Source: an uncultured Bacteroides sp. | GTDB taxonomy: Bacteria; Bacteroidota; Bacteroidia; Bacteroidales; Bacteroidaceae | DNA: 64,000 nt | Reading direction: 5' to 3' | Assembly (NCBI GenBank): GCA_947646015.1 | Contig: CANSEY010000013.1 | Location: 1 to 64,000, forward strand | Part shown: positions 42,386 through 51,181 of the stretch, piece after piece | Layout of the letters: each line of letters starts with the position of its first letter | Numbering within the stretch: the stretch's first letter is position 1 | Position numbers and translations under genes: made by a program | Notes under the pieces: generated by a model | Told to the model about the DNA's origin: nothing | Seen by the model: only the letters and a program-made list of their open reading frames with translations | The model's database searches: none

Positions 42386-42640
42386 TTATAGGATACAGAA
42401 AGTTACCTTATAAGTCTTGCACGCCTTTCCGAATGCCGGATTGGTGTCGAATTCGTTGTATGACTCCCAATCCACCGACATGGTGTAACCGTTCGGAAAG
42501 TTTTCAACGATGAACTTGGTTATCATCTCCTTGTCTTCATCGGGCAGGAACAGTTCCTCGTCGATGCCGTACTCCAATGAAAAAATCGCCCATTCGGGAA
42601 TGTTGTCCCAAACGATCGTCTTGCTGTTATTGTTATTCAT
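42386..42640 (-). CDS. Small acidic protein, unknown
   Basis: An 84-residue product with IVWDNIPEWAIFSLEYGIDE and ITKFIVENFPNGYTMSVDWE. Both pieces are typical of small accessory proteins in Bacteroides mobile elements, but I cannot name the family. It lies 11 bases after the upstream gene and 10 before the next, consistent with one operon. Confidence 0.65.
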   Translation of the reverse strand: MNNNNSKTIVWDNIPEWAIFSLEYGIDEELFLPDEDKEMITKFIVENFPNGYTMSVDWESYNEFDTNPAFGKACKTYKVTFCIL

Positions 42641-42651
42641 AGTCCTGCTGA

Positions 42652-42915
42652 TTATTGGGGTGAAACCATAAGTCTTTTTATAATTTCGTCAAGCTCCGTT
42701 TCCCACTTGTCCGCCCCCTCAATGAGTGACGGGTAGGTCAGCTGTTTCCACTGTCGGTAATCGAACAGTTTCATCCGTAGCGGATAGTAGTCGAACAGCT
42801 TCCTGTTGTCAGCGAATATTCTCAGGTGGTTGGTTCCCACCTCCATCAGTTTCAGTCCGTATCGGTCGATTATCTCTTTGAACCGTCCCATCGGTGTAAA
42901 GTTGCTTCTGCTCAT
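42652..42915 (-). CDS. Small basic protein, unknown
   Basis: The start is the ATG at 42915 (MSRSNFTPMGRF), giving 87 residues; the frame runs further upstream through a hairpin element that is not coding. The product has GRFKEIIDRYGLKLMEVG and MKLFDYRQWKQLTYPSLIEG. It is first of a three- or four-gene operon ending with the DUF4120-type gene before the transposon insertion. Function unknown. Confidence 0.6.
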   Translation of the reverse strand: MSRSNFTPMGRFKEIIDRYGLKLMEVGTNHLRIFADNRKLFDYYPLRMKLFDYRQWKQLTYPSLIEGADKWETELDEIIKRLMVSPQ

Positions 42916-42962
42916 ACCTTTTGTTTTTTGAGTTAGACATCCCCGGCTTTGTAGAGCCGAGA

Positions 42963-43121
42963 TTTTATTTCTTGCCTGCCCCGCCGTTCCGTGCCGGATT
43001 GCGCAAGGCTTTCGGGAAAAATACCGCAAGCGCAGCGAGGATGATTTTTCCGCGAAACCCGAAGGGCCCGGCCTTGCACAATCCATAAGGCACGGGACGA
43101 ACTTTGCAGGCTGAAATAAAA
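42963..43121 (-). ncRNA. Covarying long-hairpin element, copy 3
   Basis: A 159-base imperfect palindrome. Outer arms are TTTTATTTC/GAAATAAAA and GCCTGC/GCAGGC, then CCGTGCC/GGCACGG, GGATTG/CAATCC, GCAAGGC/GCCTTGC and TTTCGGGAAAAAT/ATTTTTCCGCGAAA around the conserved loop AGCGAGGATGA. It ends 47 bases before the 42915 start, with a small hairpin (CGGCT/AGCCG) between. It also follows the mobC stop by 10 bases. Confidence 0.72.
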
Positions 43122-43131
43122 CAGCGGTGTC

Positions 43132-44238
43132 CTATTCCTCTTTTTTTCCGTCCTCCTGTGGAATCAGGTGTTTCAAATCCGGGTCATTGGCAATTCTTTC
43201 CATCTCATCTTCAATTATTTGCAGTACGTCCGCCTTGATACGGGAGTAGTTGCGGTCTATCTGTTGCTGCATGATGTCGTTACCGTCTGCATCCTTGAAC
43301 TCGTTGATGACAGGGATTTTTTTGTAGGCTCTGGTCTCCGCCGCCACCTTCTCGTTATCGACGATGATACGGGCATGGAAAATCTTCTGCTCGATTTCCT
43401 CACCGAAGTTGTCCGCCACGCTGCCCACGAATGTACCCTGCGAGAGGTTGGCAATCTTGGAAGCGGGTATCAGGGAATCCAATTGCGTGTTGATGGAGGT
43501 GGATGTGTCCTGCCGGTTGATGGATATGGACTGCCTTTGCTGAAGGATTTTGCCGAAACGCTCCGAAAGGTTCTTTGCCGTTTCGCCTACCACCTGTCCG
43601 GAGAAAATATTGCCGACTGTATTTTGGATCACTTTCGCCTCTTTTTCACCGTAGTCACGGGTCAGCTGCGAGAAGTCCTGGAAGCCGAGACATACCGCCA
43701 CCTTGTTGCTTCGGGCGGTGGCTATCAGGTTGTCGATGCCGCGGAAATAGATGGTCGGTAGCTCGTCTATAATAATGGAACTCTTCAGCTGTCCCTTCTT
43801 GTTCACCAACTTCACGATACGGGAATTGTACAGTCCCAAGGCCGCCGAATAGATGTTCTGCCTGTCAGGATTGTTTCCCACACAGAGGATTTTGGGCTGT
43901 TCCGGATTGTTCAGATCAAGTGTAAAATCATCGCCCGTCATCACCCAATACAACTGGGGTGAAATCATCCTCGAAAGCGGAATTTTTGCGGACGCTATCT
44001 GGCCCTGGAGCTGATCTTGCGCTCCAGATTGCCAGGCATCCATGAACGGGGAAAGGTAGTTTTCCAGCGAGGGATAAGAGGTAAGAATCGTGAAGATATC
44101 GGCATACGGCTTGTTAAGAAATTCTATCGCGTGGGGGAAGGTGCAATACTTGCCGTCCTTGTAAATCCGCAAGTACCAGATAATCGCCGCGAGCAGGATA
44201 ATCGGTGACTCCACGAAGAAATCACCCTGTTTCTGTAT
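43132..44238 (-). CDS. mobC: Conjugative coupling protein MobC (VirD4/TraG type), 3' exon
   Basis: Exon 2 of the coupling-protein gene, 369 codons including the stop. It resumes at ATA CAG after the group II intron (IQKQGDFFVESPIILLAAII). The Walker B-like region is SSIIIDELPTIYFRGIDNLI, and VAVCLGFQDFSQLTRDYG follows, both typical of VirD4/TraG ATPases. Joined to exon 1 it gives a 674-residue protein. It should link the relaxase-DNA complex to the mating channel at the inner membrane. Without intron splicing no functional protein is made. Confidence 0.85.
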   Translation of the reverse strand: MQKQGDFFVESPIILLAAIIWYLRIYKDGKYCTFPHAIEFLNKPYADIFTILTSYPSLENYLSPFMDAWQSGAQDQLQGQIASAKIPLSRMISPQLYWVMTGDDFTLDLNNPEQPKILCVGNNPDRQNIYSAALGLYNSRIVKLVNKKGQLKSSIIIDELPTIYFRGIDNLIATARSNKVAVCLGFQDFSQLTRDYGEKEAKVIQNTVGNIFSGQVVGETAKNLSERFGKILQQRQSISINRQDTSTSINTQLDSLIPASKIANLSQGTFVGSVADNFGEEIEQKIFHARIIVDNEKVAAETRAYKKIPVINEFKDADGNDIMQQQIDRNYSRIKADVLQIIEDEMERIANDPDLKHLIPQEDGKKEE

Positions 44239-46654
44239 ATCGGGTAAGTCAAGGGCATTGCTGCCCCCTTCTCCCCTAAGAACCGTACATGAGAGTTTCC
44301 CCTCATACGGCTCAAGCAACTCAATATTTCTATTTGTTGTTAGAAATCGGCTCATACTTTCAACATTTTCGTTTATTTCGCTTGTAGCAGTTGTTGTGGA
44401 CAAGTTGCCGTACAATCGAACCATCAACAGATATTTCGTTGACGTTCCATGCTTTTGTACAATCTATTTCCTTGCCACATAACGGACAAATCCGGTTCTG
44501 CTTGTTCCATAAATATAAGAGAGACTTACGTCCCTTGAGAGATTCCAGCATTTGTTGCTCCTTTCGCTGAAAGAAATAATCATCGTATTCCGGGTCGAAG
44601 GGGTTTGCCTCACCTTTGATTTGCTTGTACGGGGTATAATGTATATCCGACAACCTTTTAAGAGTCAGGTAGTTCACTTTCTTGCTCTTGGTTTCATATT
44701 TCCATGCAAACGTCCATTTACGCCCCCGAATTTCATGCCAATATTTGTCTGCAACCCAAGACTTGCGTTTCTTTGGATGGCGACGTAAAGCCCATTTCTT
44801 CGTGAGATTGTAAATGTGATTGTCACAACCATGAAAAGCATCGGTTGATGCACCATATCGGTAATAGTTGCCCCAACCTGTGATTACAGGATTAAGCATT
44901 CGTATCAGCGATTCCTGCTTACACATTTTATGTCCTTTAACGATGTCACCGATTTTTGCCCTGAAGCGTTTCTGTGCATCTTTGGACGGGGATGTGTATA
45001 GCCTTTTGCCAAACTTCCTCACATTGAAACCTAAGAAATCAAAACCGTCGTATATGTTCGTAATGGTAGTTTTCTCTTCGGATAAGGTCAGCCCTCTTTC
45101 TTTGAGAAATTCTATCACGATAGGTTTGACTTCGTTTTCCAATAGCTCCTTATCTCGACCTGTGATTATAAAGTCATCCGCATAACGAATAAGGTTTACC
45201 TTGTAGTGGAATGTCTTATTGTTGCGCCATAATCTTTTGAATCTTTCAGCCAAGAGTGGTTGAAGTCCGTCAAGTGCTATATTTGCAAGTGTCGGTGATA
45301 TGATACCTCCTTGTGGTGTACCCTCTTCTGTCGGGAATAGTTTGCCATTGAATACAGCTCCACATTTCAGCCATTTTCTGAGTATCGTCTTATCCATAGG
45401 GATATGATTAAGAAGCCAGTCGTGGCTGATATGGTCGAAGCAGCCTTTAATGTCTCCCTCCAAAATCCATTCGGGGGAATGCTGGCGGTTTAGAACCGTA
45501 TCAATCTGACGGATAGCGTCCATTGTCCTGCGTTTCTTGCGAAAACCATAAGAAAAGCGGTCGCCTGTCGTTTCGGCTATCGGTTCCAATGCCATGAGAT
45601 ATAATGCCTGCATCGCCCTGTCTTTCATTGTCGGTATTCCCAACGGTCGGAGTTTACCGTTCTTTTTCTTGATGTGAACCCTACGAAGCGGCTGCGGATT
45701 GTAACCACGACGTTTCAGTTCACCGATTGCTTTGTACTTGCGCTTGGGAGAATCCCAAAGCTGTTTATCTACTCCAGACGTTTTCTTCCCTTTGTTGGAA
45801 GTAACCCTCTTTACCGCCAATGCCTTGGCGTAAAAAGAGTGGATCAGCATCCACTGCAAGGCTTTCACCTTGTTATGTCTGCCTTCCTTTTGAGCCTTTA
45901 CAATACGCGCTTGTAGCTTTCGGACATGGGCTTCACACTTGGACCAGTCCATGCCGTCCCAAGTTAGATTCCTACTATCAGCAGGCGCACACGATGTTTT
46001 AGTTTCGTTCATTTGCTTTCCTCCTTTTGAAAGTTCTAAAAGTTATCTTGTAAAGAGTTACCATATACGGAAGTCTGCCCACTTTCGTGTCGGATGATGT
46101 CACCAATAACAACCCGTGATGTTGATTCAATCCGTATCCACCCCATTACAGGGTGGCATTCGCTTTTTCCGTTATCTCATACCTGCACCCCATTCGGCTT
46201 GCCTTGCGGTTCGCTTACTCGCATTCTTACGAGAGAGATACAGGCTTGCCCTGTTCCACGTAATTGACAAACGGATAGTTTAGGTTCTGCCAAGTCCGCC
46301 GGCAGTGCTGTGTCCGTGTAACCCCAACATGGGCAAGGGTTATCCGACTGCTTACCTTTTGGTGAGAGCTAAAGTATCTTGCGCTCCTTCAAACCTTACG
46401 ACGGCTAAAGTCAGTTCACTTACGTTAACCATGCTATCCAGCCTCGCCACTCAACGGTATGATACTAACCGTCCTTGACATTCCCTCACGGTTCAGTCTT
46501 GTCCTTTCGGAAAGTGTACTTTGTCCTATAAGCTTGGCACAACCCATCACTGGAGATGCACCTTATAGTAGGCTACCGCTGACGGAACAGCGGGTTAAAT
46601 CATGCAATTAATATTGCTGTCTAACAATCAATTACGTGACTTTACAGGTCACAC
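44239..46654 (-). mobile_element. Group II intron inserted in mobC
   Basis: The intron starts GTGTGACC at 46654 and ends ACCCGAT at 44239 on the minus strand. The 34-base domain V, beginning GAGCCGTATGAGGGGAAACT, is at 44280-44313, and a bulged domain VI follows. The 2,416-base intron contains an ORF for its maturase. Removing it joins TGG to ATA and restores the coupling protein frame exactly. The region 46013-46647 holds the 5' ribozyme domains I-III. Confidence 0.92.
44360..46012 (-). CDS. ltrA: Group II intron reverse transcriptase / maturase
   Basis: The product has 550 residues. The RT domain has PQGGIISPTLANIALDGL and LIRYADDFIITGRD (catalytic YADD). A maturase (X) domain follows with MLNPVITGWGNYYRYG. 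The C-terminal zinc/HNH-like segment has CPLCGKEID and VHNNCYKRN, but where active HNH enzymes have a His pair it reads WNVNEIS, so the endonuclease may be impaired. It assists splicing of the intron and retrohoming. The symbol is used for the general intron-encoded protein type. It is not the DGR reverse transcriptase. Confidence 0.92.
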   Translation of the reverse strand: MNETKTSCAPADSRNLTWDGMDWSKCEAHVRKLQARIVKAQKEGRHNKVKALQWMLIHSFYAKALAVKRVTSNKGKKTSGVDKQLWDSPKRKYKAIGELKRRGYNPQPLRRVHIKKKNGKLRPLGIPTMKDRAMQALYLMALEPIAETTGDRFSYGFRKKRRTMDAIRQIDTVLNRQHSPEWILEGDIKGCFDHISHDWLLNHIPMDKTILRKWLKCGAVFNGKLFPTEEGTPQGGIISPTLANIALDGLQPLLAERFKRLWRNNKTFHYKVNLIRYADDFIITGRDKELLENEVKPIVIEFLKERGLTLSEEKTTITNIYDGFDFLGFNVRKFGKRLYTSPSKDAQKRFRAKIGDIVKGHKMCKQESLIRMLNPVITGWGNYYRYGASTDAFHGCDNHIYNLTKKWALRRHPKKRKSWVADKYWHEIRGRKWTFAWKYETKSKKVNYLTLKRLSDIHYTPYKQIKGEANPFDPEYDDYFFQRKEQQMLESLKGRKSLLYLWNKQNRICPLCGKEIDCTKAWNVNEISVDGSIVRQLVHNNCYKRNKRKC

Positions 46655-47572
46655 CCAGGTCTTGTTCAAATTGAGCATTATCGTGTAGGCGGATTCGTAG
46701 GCATCGGAAATATCCACCATGAATTTGGGATTGATGGGATTGCACCTGTGCGAGCGTCGGGGGTCATCGAAGTTTATGACATAGAACTCCGGTTTAACCT
46801 TGTAATGTTCCTTGTGTTTAAGCAGGTGATTATAAGCTATTTCGGATAAATCCGGAAACTTGTAATCATAAATGTACATGGCAAAGGATTTCTCGATTTG
46901 CTGTTTGATGTAGTTGTTTACCACCGCGTAGGATTTCCCGCTGCCCGGTGTTCCAAGCACGATGGACGCACGAAAAACGTTTACAACGTTGATCCATCCG
47001 TCCCATTCCTTGCCCTGATACACGAACTTGGTCGGCAGGTTGACGGAATACTCGTTTTCCATAAAGCGGGTTTCCTGCATGAAACTCTCGTTGGCGGTGT
47101 TGAACACGTCCTCCATAAGGTTGTGTTTCAGCATACGGCTTATCCATACGCCCGACATCAAAAGAAGGATGTACCCGGCGGTCAGCGTTACCGTGTAAAT
47201 GGCGGCATTGACCGTAGGATTGAACGGCAAATCAAGCATCCACCAGTTCATGAAGAACAATACAAGCCCCGAAAGGAAGGCGGTATATATCTTCCGCCAG
47301 GTCATCTTCTGGTTCTTCACGCCCTTCGTGCCCAAACATGACAGGGCAAGGAATATGACGGCGAATACTTTTGTCACCAGCAGGTTGCTGAAAAGCCCCG
47401 CCGTCCTCTGGAAATTCAGGAGTATCTTATCGACCACTCCGATGTTGATACCCGCATCCACGAATGCCCGGTAACAGAACCAATAAACGTGGATGACGAC
47501 AAACACGATGGATATGGCACGCATGAACTCCATGACCTTTGCCAATCCTCTCAAATCATCTTCTTGTTGCAT
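46655..47572 (-). CDS. mobC: Conjugative coupling protein MobC (VirD4/TraG type), 5' exon
   Basis: The start is the ATG at 47572 (MQQEDDLRGL), giving exactly 306 codons before the intron. Three to four transmembrane helices lie in residues 15-130 (SIVFVVIHVYWFCY, KVFAVIFLALSCLG, GYILLLMSGVWI). Walker A is VLGTPGSGKSYAVV near residue 212. The exon ends with TIMLNLNKTW. The upstream relaxase gene ends 34 bases before. Upstream in-frame codons to 47935 overlap the relaxase and are not coding. Confidence 0.88.
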
Positions 47573-47606
47573 ATTGAATAATTTTAATGGTGAATGAATA
47601 CTGTTT

Positions 47607-48860
47607 TCAGGAGATACCCCGTGAGCGGCGTTTCTTTTTCTTCTTGCGTTGCAGCCTGCGTGCGAGAGCCTCTTCCTGCGGGTCGGGACCATTGGCTTCA
47701 AAATCGAAGATTCCGAAAGCCTGCCCGATGGCGTTTTCCATGTCGGCAGAGAAACTGCTTTGCCTGCTGATTTCCGGTGTGGGAGCATCCAAGTCAGGAA
47801 TATTGTTCGGCCCATTGAACAATCGTTCAAAGGCATTTGCCGAGAACTCCTTTCCGAGCCGCGAGCCGTTATACACCTCCCTGTTCTTGTGGTCGATGAA
47901 AGTAGCACCGTAAATGCGGCCTTCATTATTTTCACGGAATACCACGTCTATTCCCTGCCTGTTGAGCAGGCGGATGAAGTCCTCCCGGTTGCCCCGGCAG
48001 CCGTGCATGGCGAGTGCGACACCGTTCCGTATCTTGGGCTGCCATTTCTTGTCCTTGTATTCACGGGCATTGAATCCGATACGCTTTTCCAGTCCTTCAT
48101 AGCCAAAGCGTTTTCCGATAAGGGAGGACTTGATGGGCGTACATACCGGCTTGCCTGTATCGTCTGTCATGGTATAGACAATGCCGTTGTAAGGCGTCCC
48201 TTCAAATTCGCCCCTGACCTGCTTCGCCTCGATGTTGAAGCAGGACAGCAACGCGCTGTACTCCCCGAATGACTGAAAGCGGTAAGTGGAGAACACGCTC
48301 TTGAGGATGTTGGAAACTTGTTGCTTTACATCGCCATTCTGATAGTCTGCTTTTTTCAGATATGGTTCCAACATTTCCCTGCGTTTGTCCTCCACCTGCT
48401 TCAGTCCGAACTTGCGTTCCAGTTCCCGGCAGGCTTTCATCGAGCGATTCCACTCGTAGGCGTCATCTATCTTTTCCCCTTTCTCGTTCACGCATGTGGA
48501 AACGATATGGATATGCCTGCGGTCTATGTCCTCGTGGATATACACGATGTAAGGCTGGTCGCCGTAGCCCATGCGTTGCATATACTCCCTTGCCAAATCC
48601 GCAAACTGGCTATCGGTCAGTTTGTCGTCCACAGAAGGATTAAGGGATATATGCAGTATGGGCTTTTCCGTATTCTTGTTGGCGAGCAGGTAGTTCTCGA
48701 ATGCCCAAAGCGTGTTCCTCATGACCTGCTCCGGATTACCCGTGACATCGGCAATCATGCGGTTGCCCGAAATGATGCGTGCCGTGGAGTCGTCCACTTT
48801 CTGCTGGTTGTAGATGACAGCCCCATAGAGCGAGGCGCCCCTGTTGATTTTCGCCACCAT
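47607..48860 (-). CDS. mobB: Relaxase MobB
   Basis: The start is the ATG at 48860 (MVAKINRGASLYG), giving 417 residues. The N-terminal relaxase domain has Tyr residues in the first 20 positions and the His motif DIDRRHIHIVST (about residue 115), which coordinates the metal for nicking oriT. The C-terminal part is polar and ends with LARRLQRKKKKKRRSRG. It should nick the element at oriT and pilot the strand. The gene overlaps the mobA stop slightly and precedes mobC in a mobA-mobB-mobC operon. Confidence 0.88.
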   Translation of the reverse strand: MVAKINRGASLYGAVIYNQQKVDDSTARIISGNRMIADVTGNPEQVMRNTLWAFENYLLANKNTEKPILHISLNPSVDDKLTDSQFADLAREYMQRMGYGDQPYIVYIHEDIDRRHIHIVSTCVNEKGEKIDDAYEWNRSMKACRELERKFGLKQVEDKRREMLEPYLKKADYQNGDVKQQVSNILKSVFSTYRFQSFGEYSALLSCFNIEAKQVRGEFEGTPYNGIVYTMTDDTGKPVCTPIKSSLIGKRFGYEGLEKRIGFNAREYKDKKWQPKIRNGVALAMHGCRGNREDFIRLLNRQGIDVVFRENNEGRIYGATFIDHKNREVYNGSRLGKEFSANAFERLFNGPNNIPDLDAPTPEISRQSSFSADMENAIGQAFGIFDFEANGPDPQEEALARRLQRKKKKKRRSRGIS

Positions 48861-48861
48861 G

Positions 48862-49350
48862 TCATTCCTCCTCCCTCTGCTTTTTGATAAGGTAGGTTTC
48901 CTCAAACTCATGGGTCAGCATGATGATCCGCTTGCTCAGCACCACCAGATCTATGGTCGTCTTTTCCAGATTGCGGAGCAGGGCGTATGCCCGTTTCTCC
49001 CCGAAATTGTTCTTGATTGCCTTGACCGTCTGGTTGTAGTTGTTGCCGATGGCCTGGAACTGGTGGTAGAAATTGGTAAGGCGGACATAGTAGTCCATCG
49101 TCGCCTTGTCGATTCTGACCACCTTGATTTCCTTTCCGAAAATCATTGCCTTGATGAATTTGGAGCGTTCCCTCAGTCCCGATTTTTGAAACTGGATATC
49201 GAACTTTACGTTCTCTTCCGAGTTTAGCCGCACCACATAACGGTACACGGCAGGGTCGGTTTTCGGTTTCCGCCCTACACCTTTTCTTGTTTTTCTGTTC
49301 TTGTTTTCTTCCATACGCATTGATGTTTTTTGTTTCTGATCTTCCGTCAT
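48862..49350 (-). CDS. mobA: Relaxosome accessory protein MobA
   Basis: The product has 162 residues from the ATG at 49350; an internal ATG at 49320 is a plausible alternative. A basic N-terminus (KTRKGVGRKPKTDP) precedes a ribbon-helix-helix-like strand YRYVVRLNSEENVKFDIQF and a helical part. Small RHH-type proteins bind oriT and help the relaxase. A GGATTCAC/GTGAATCC dyad abuts its start, suggesting autoregulation. Confidence 0.82.
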   Translation of the reverse strand: MTEDQKQKTSMRMEENKNRKTRKGVGRKPKTDPAVYRYVVRLNSEENVKFDIQFQKSGLRERSKFIKAMIFGKEIKVVRIDKATMDYYVRLTNFYHQFQAIGNNYNQTVKAIKNNFGEKRAYALLRNLEKTTIDLVVLSKRIIMLTHEFEETYLIKKQREEE

Positions 49351-49375
49351 GGATTCACGACTTTGGAGTGAATCC
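49351..49375. promoter_or_regulatory. Dyad adjacent to mobA start
   Basis: GGATTCAC and GTGAATCC are perfect 8-bp arms around 9 bases, touching the mobA initiation codon. A bound protein here would block mobA expression. Confidence 0.5.
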
Positions 49376-49398
49376 CACCCTGAGCCGGCAGGCGAGCG

Positions 49399-49497
49399 GC
49401 AAGTTGTTTTGAGTGCCCGAATTCATTTCGGGTGCCTCAAAACACAACTTGCTATGTTCGCTTGAACATGAATTTTCCTTCGTCAAATTGTGTTTTG
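49399..49497. other. Candidate origin of transfer (oriT)
   Basis: A long imperfect inverted repeat pairs GCAAGTTGTTTTGAG and GCCCGAA (49399-49421) with TTCGGGTGC and CTCAAAACACAACTTGC (49427-49452). The arm word TCAAAACACAA is repeated inverted as TTGTGTTTTGA at 49487-49497. It lies between divergent mobA and parA transcripts, the usual place for oriT in these elements. The nick site cannot be assigned. Confidence 0.6.
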
Positions 49498-49604
49498 ACC
49501 TTCAGCCTCATTCTTCGGCTTCGGGATTACCCCTCCGCGACATCCATTTCGTTCTCGACAGCAAAGTTATGGCGGTATATATTACTGTGAAATAGCAAGT
49601 TATA

Positions 49605-49637
49605 TGTAACGTGATGACAAATGGTGACACAGGTCGT
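49605..49637 (+). promoter_or_regulatory. 33-base repeat upstream of parA operon
   Basis: The sequence starts TGTAACGTGATGACA and ends AGGTCGT. 29 of its 33 bases recur at 53808-53840 upstream of traE. GTGA and TCAC words form a partial dyad. It is a candidate operator or activator site shared by both transfer operons. Confidence 0.6.
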
Positions 49638-49645
49638 CACCTCCC

Positions 49646-49966
49646 TTGAAACATGGTGACGGTATGAAAAAATACCTTTTTATTTGCAGCGTGAACGGAT
49701 GGAACCGGGCTTCCGATAATGAAATAATGGTCATATTGTCGGATGCTTCCGTTAGCGGTCGGAATAGTGGAAACAATGTCGGATATGACGGTTATCGGAA
49801 TGTCATGACCAACAGACCGGCCATTGACGGAAAGTCGGATACGATAACGGATACACTATCGGTTGGAATGATGGATAAATCCGATAACGGATGCAGTGTC
49901 CGGCAGTCGGTTGGAAAGAAGCGTTCACGGATTGACGGATGGATAAGACAGACATTTATTCAATAA
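49646..49966 (+). other. Iteron-like tract with a doubtful ORF
   Basis: An open frame of 106 codons lies here, but its translation is low in hydrophobics and rich in repeated D-G/S-D words. The DNA contains about ten TCGGAT/TCGGAA/ACGGAT-type hexamers between 49739 and 49945. I favour a repeated protein-binding region (for example a partition or relaxosome site) over a gene. A small gene cannot be excluded. Confidence 0.4.
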
Positions 49967-49986
49967 CAAACTAAAAAGTTAAGATT

Positions 49987-50751
49987 ATGAGCAAAGAACC
50001 TTTATTCGTTGCTGTCAGCAACCAAAAGGGAGGGGTCGGAAAATCAGCCTTGACAGTGGTGCTTTCCAGCTACCTCCATTTCGAGAAAAACCTGAACGTG
50101 GCAATCATTGATTGTGACTCTCCCCAGCACAGCCTTGTGCGCATGAGGGAACGGGACAAAAAAGCCGCCGCCAACAATGCCTATTACCAGCAGCTGTTGA
50201 ACCAGCAATGGGAGCGTGTAAAGAAGAAAGCCTATCCTATTGTAGGAGCCACTGCGGAAAAAGCGAGAGAGGCGGCGGACGAGCTTGCCGCAAACGGAGA
50301 TTATGACCTGATTTTTGTGGACTTGCCCGGTACGGTGGAATCCACAGGGGTATTCCGCACTATCGTCAACATGGATTATGTCCTGACACCTACCACGCCG
50401 GATCTTATCATCATGCAGAGTACGCTTGCTTTTTCCACTACGGTACTCGATTATGTCAGAAACACGAAGGATGTGCCGCTCAAGGATATCATCTTCTTTT
50501 GGAACAGGCTGAAAAAGCGTACTAACGTGGAAGTCTTCAAATCATACTCGGAAGTCATGCGGGAACTGCACCTGACCGTTCTTGACAGTACGCTTCCCGA
50601 CTTGTGCCGCTACGAGAAAGAAATCACCCATTGCAAACGCGCCTTTTTCCGCTGTACCATGCTGCCGCCTCCTGCCAGGCAGCTGGAAGGAAGCGGTATT
50701 GCGGAATTGGCGGAAGAACTTATCGTCAAACTTAAACTGGTACAGTCATGA
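49987..50751 (+). CDS. ParA-family ATPase (TraA type)
   Basis: The product has 254 residues with deviant Walker A SNQKGGVGKSALTV at the N-terminus, switch region VAIIDCDSPQHS and LIFVDLPGTVESTGV. This is a P-loop ATPase of the ParA/MinD group. In Bacteroides conjugative elements it heads the tra region and may position or stabilise the element. No ParB partner is seen next to it. It overlaps the next gene by 4 bases. Confidence 0.9.
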   Translation: MSKEPLFVAVSNQKGGVGKSALTVVLSSYLHFEKNLNVAIIDCDSPQHSLVRMRERDKKAAANNAYYQQLLNQQWERVKKKAYPIVGATAEKAREAADELAANGDYDLIFVDLPGTVESTGVFRTIVNMDYVLTPTTPDLIIMQSTLAFSTTVLDYVRNTKDVPLKDIIFFWNRLKKRTNVEVFKSYSEVMRELHLTVLDSTLPDLCRYEKEITHCKRAFFRCTMLPPPARQLEGSGIAELAEELIVKLKLVQS

Positions 50752-51179
50752 CAAAGAAAAAAGTTGAAGTGAATGAGGATGTCCTCAAGAATATCATTGT
50801 CGGGGACATACCCATCTTCGGCAGAGAGAAGCCCAAAGAAGAAAGTACGGAACAGCCGGAAACGGAAGTGCCTCCCATTACAGAACCTGCCGAAGCCCCT
50901 TCAGAGAAAACGGTTGCTGCAAAGCCCCGGAAAAAGAAAGAGGAAACGGGTAGCTATAGGGAAAGGTATCTGGTCAATATTCCGGCATCCAACCGTTCCC
51001 ATGTCTATATAAATCGTGAGGTAGCCGAATGTATCAAGCGTTTCCTTCCGGTCATTGCCCCGAATATGAGCATATCCGGGTATATAAGCAATATCCTCGT
51101 GGAGCATATCCAACAGCATTGGGAGGAGATCAATGAATTGTACAACAAAGAATATTATAAACCATTAAAACCGTTTTAG
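50748..51179 (+). CDS. DUF3408 protein (TraB/C type) 1
   Basis: The product has 143 residues. The N-terminal half is acidic and Pro/Glu/Lys-rich. The C-terminal half has RYLVNIPASNRSHVYINREV and FLPVIAPNMSISGYISNILV, the DUF3408 pattern, which resembles a ribbon-helix-helix module. It probably binds DNA, working with the ParA-like protein. It is coupled to parA and 2 bases from the next gene. Confidence 0.8.
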   Translation: MTKKKVEVNEDVLKNIIVGDIPIFGREKPKEESTEQPETEVPPITEPAEAPSEKTVAAKPRKKKEETGSYRERYLVNIPASNRSHVYINREVAECIKRFLPVIAPNMSISGYISNILVEHIQQHWEEINELYNKEYYKPLKPF

Positions 51180-51181
51180 TC

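Noticed and set aside
42916-43086. N-terminal extension of the 87-residue protein
   Set aside because: The extension is the hairpin element read as protein. The ATG at 42915 is the natural start.
44360-46012. The intact reverse transcriptase as the DGR enzyme acting on the adhesins
   Set aside because: It lies inside a group II intron with domain V/VI, has a maturase domain and an HNH-like tail, and is 30 kb away. DGR RTs lack these.
49739-49945. CRISPR array
   Set aside because: The repeated words are only six bases long with irregular spacing, and no cas genes are present in the window.
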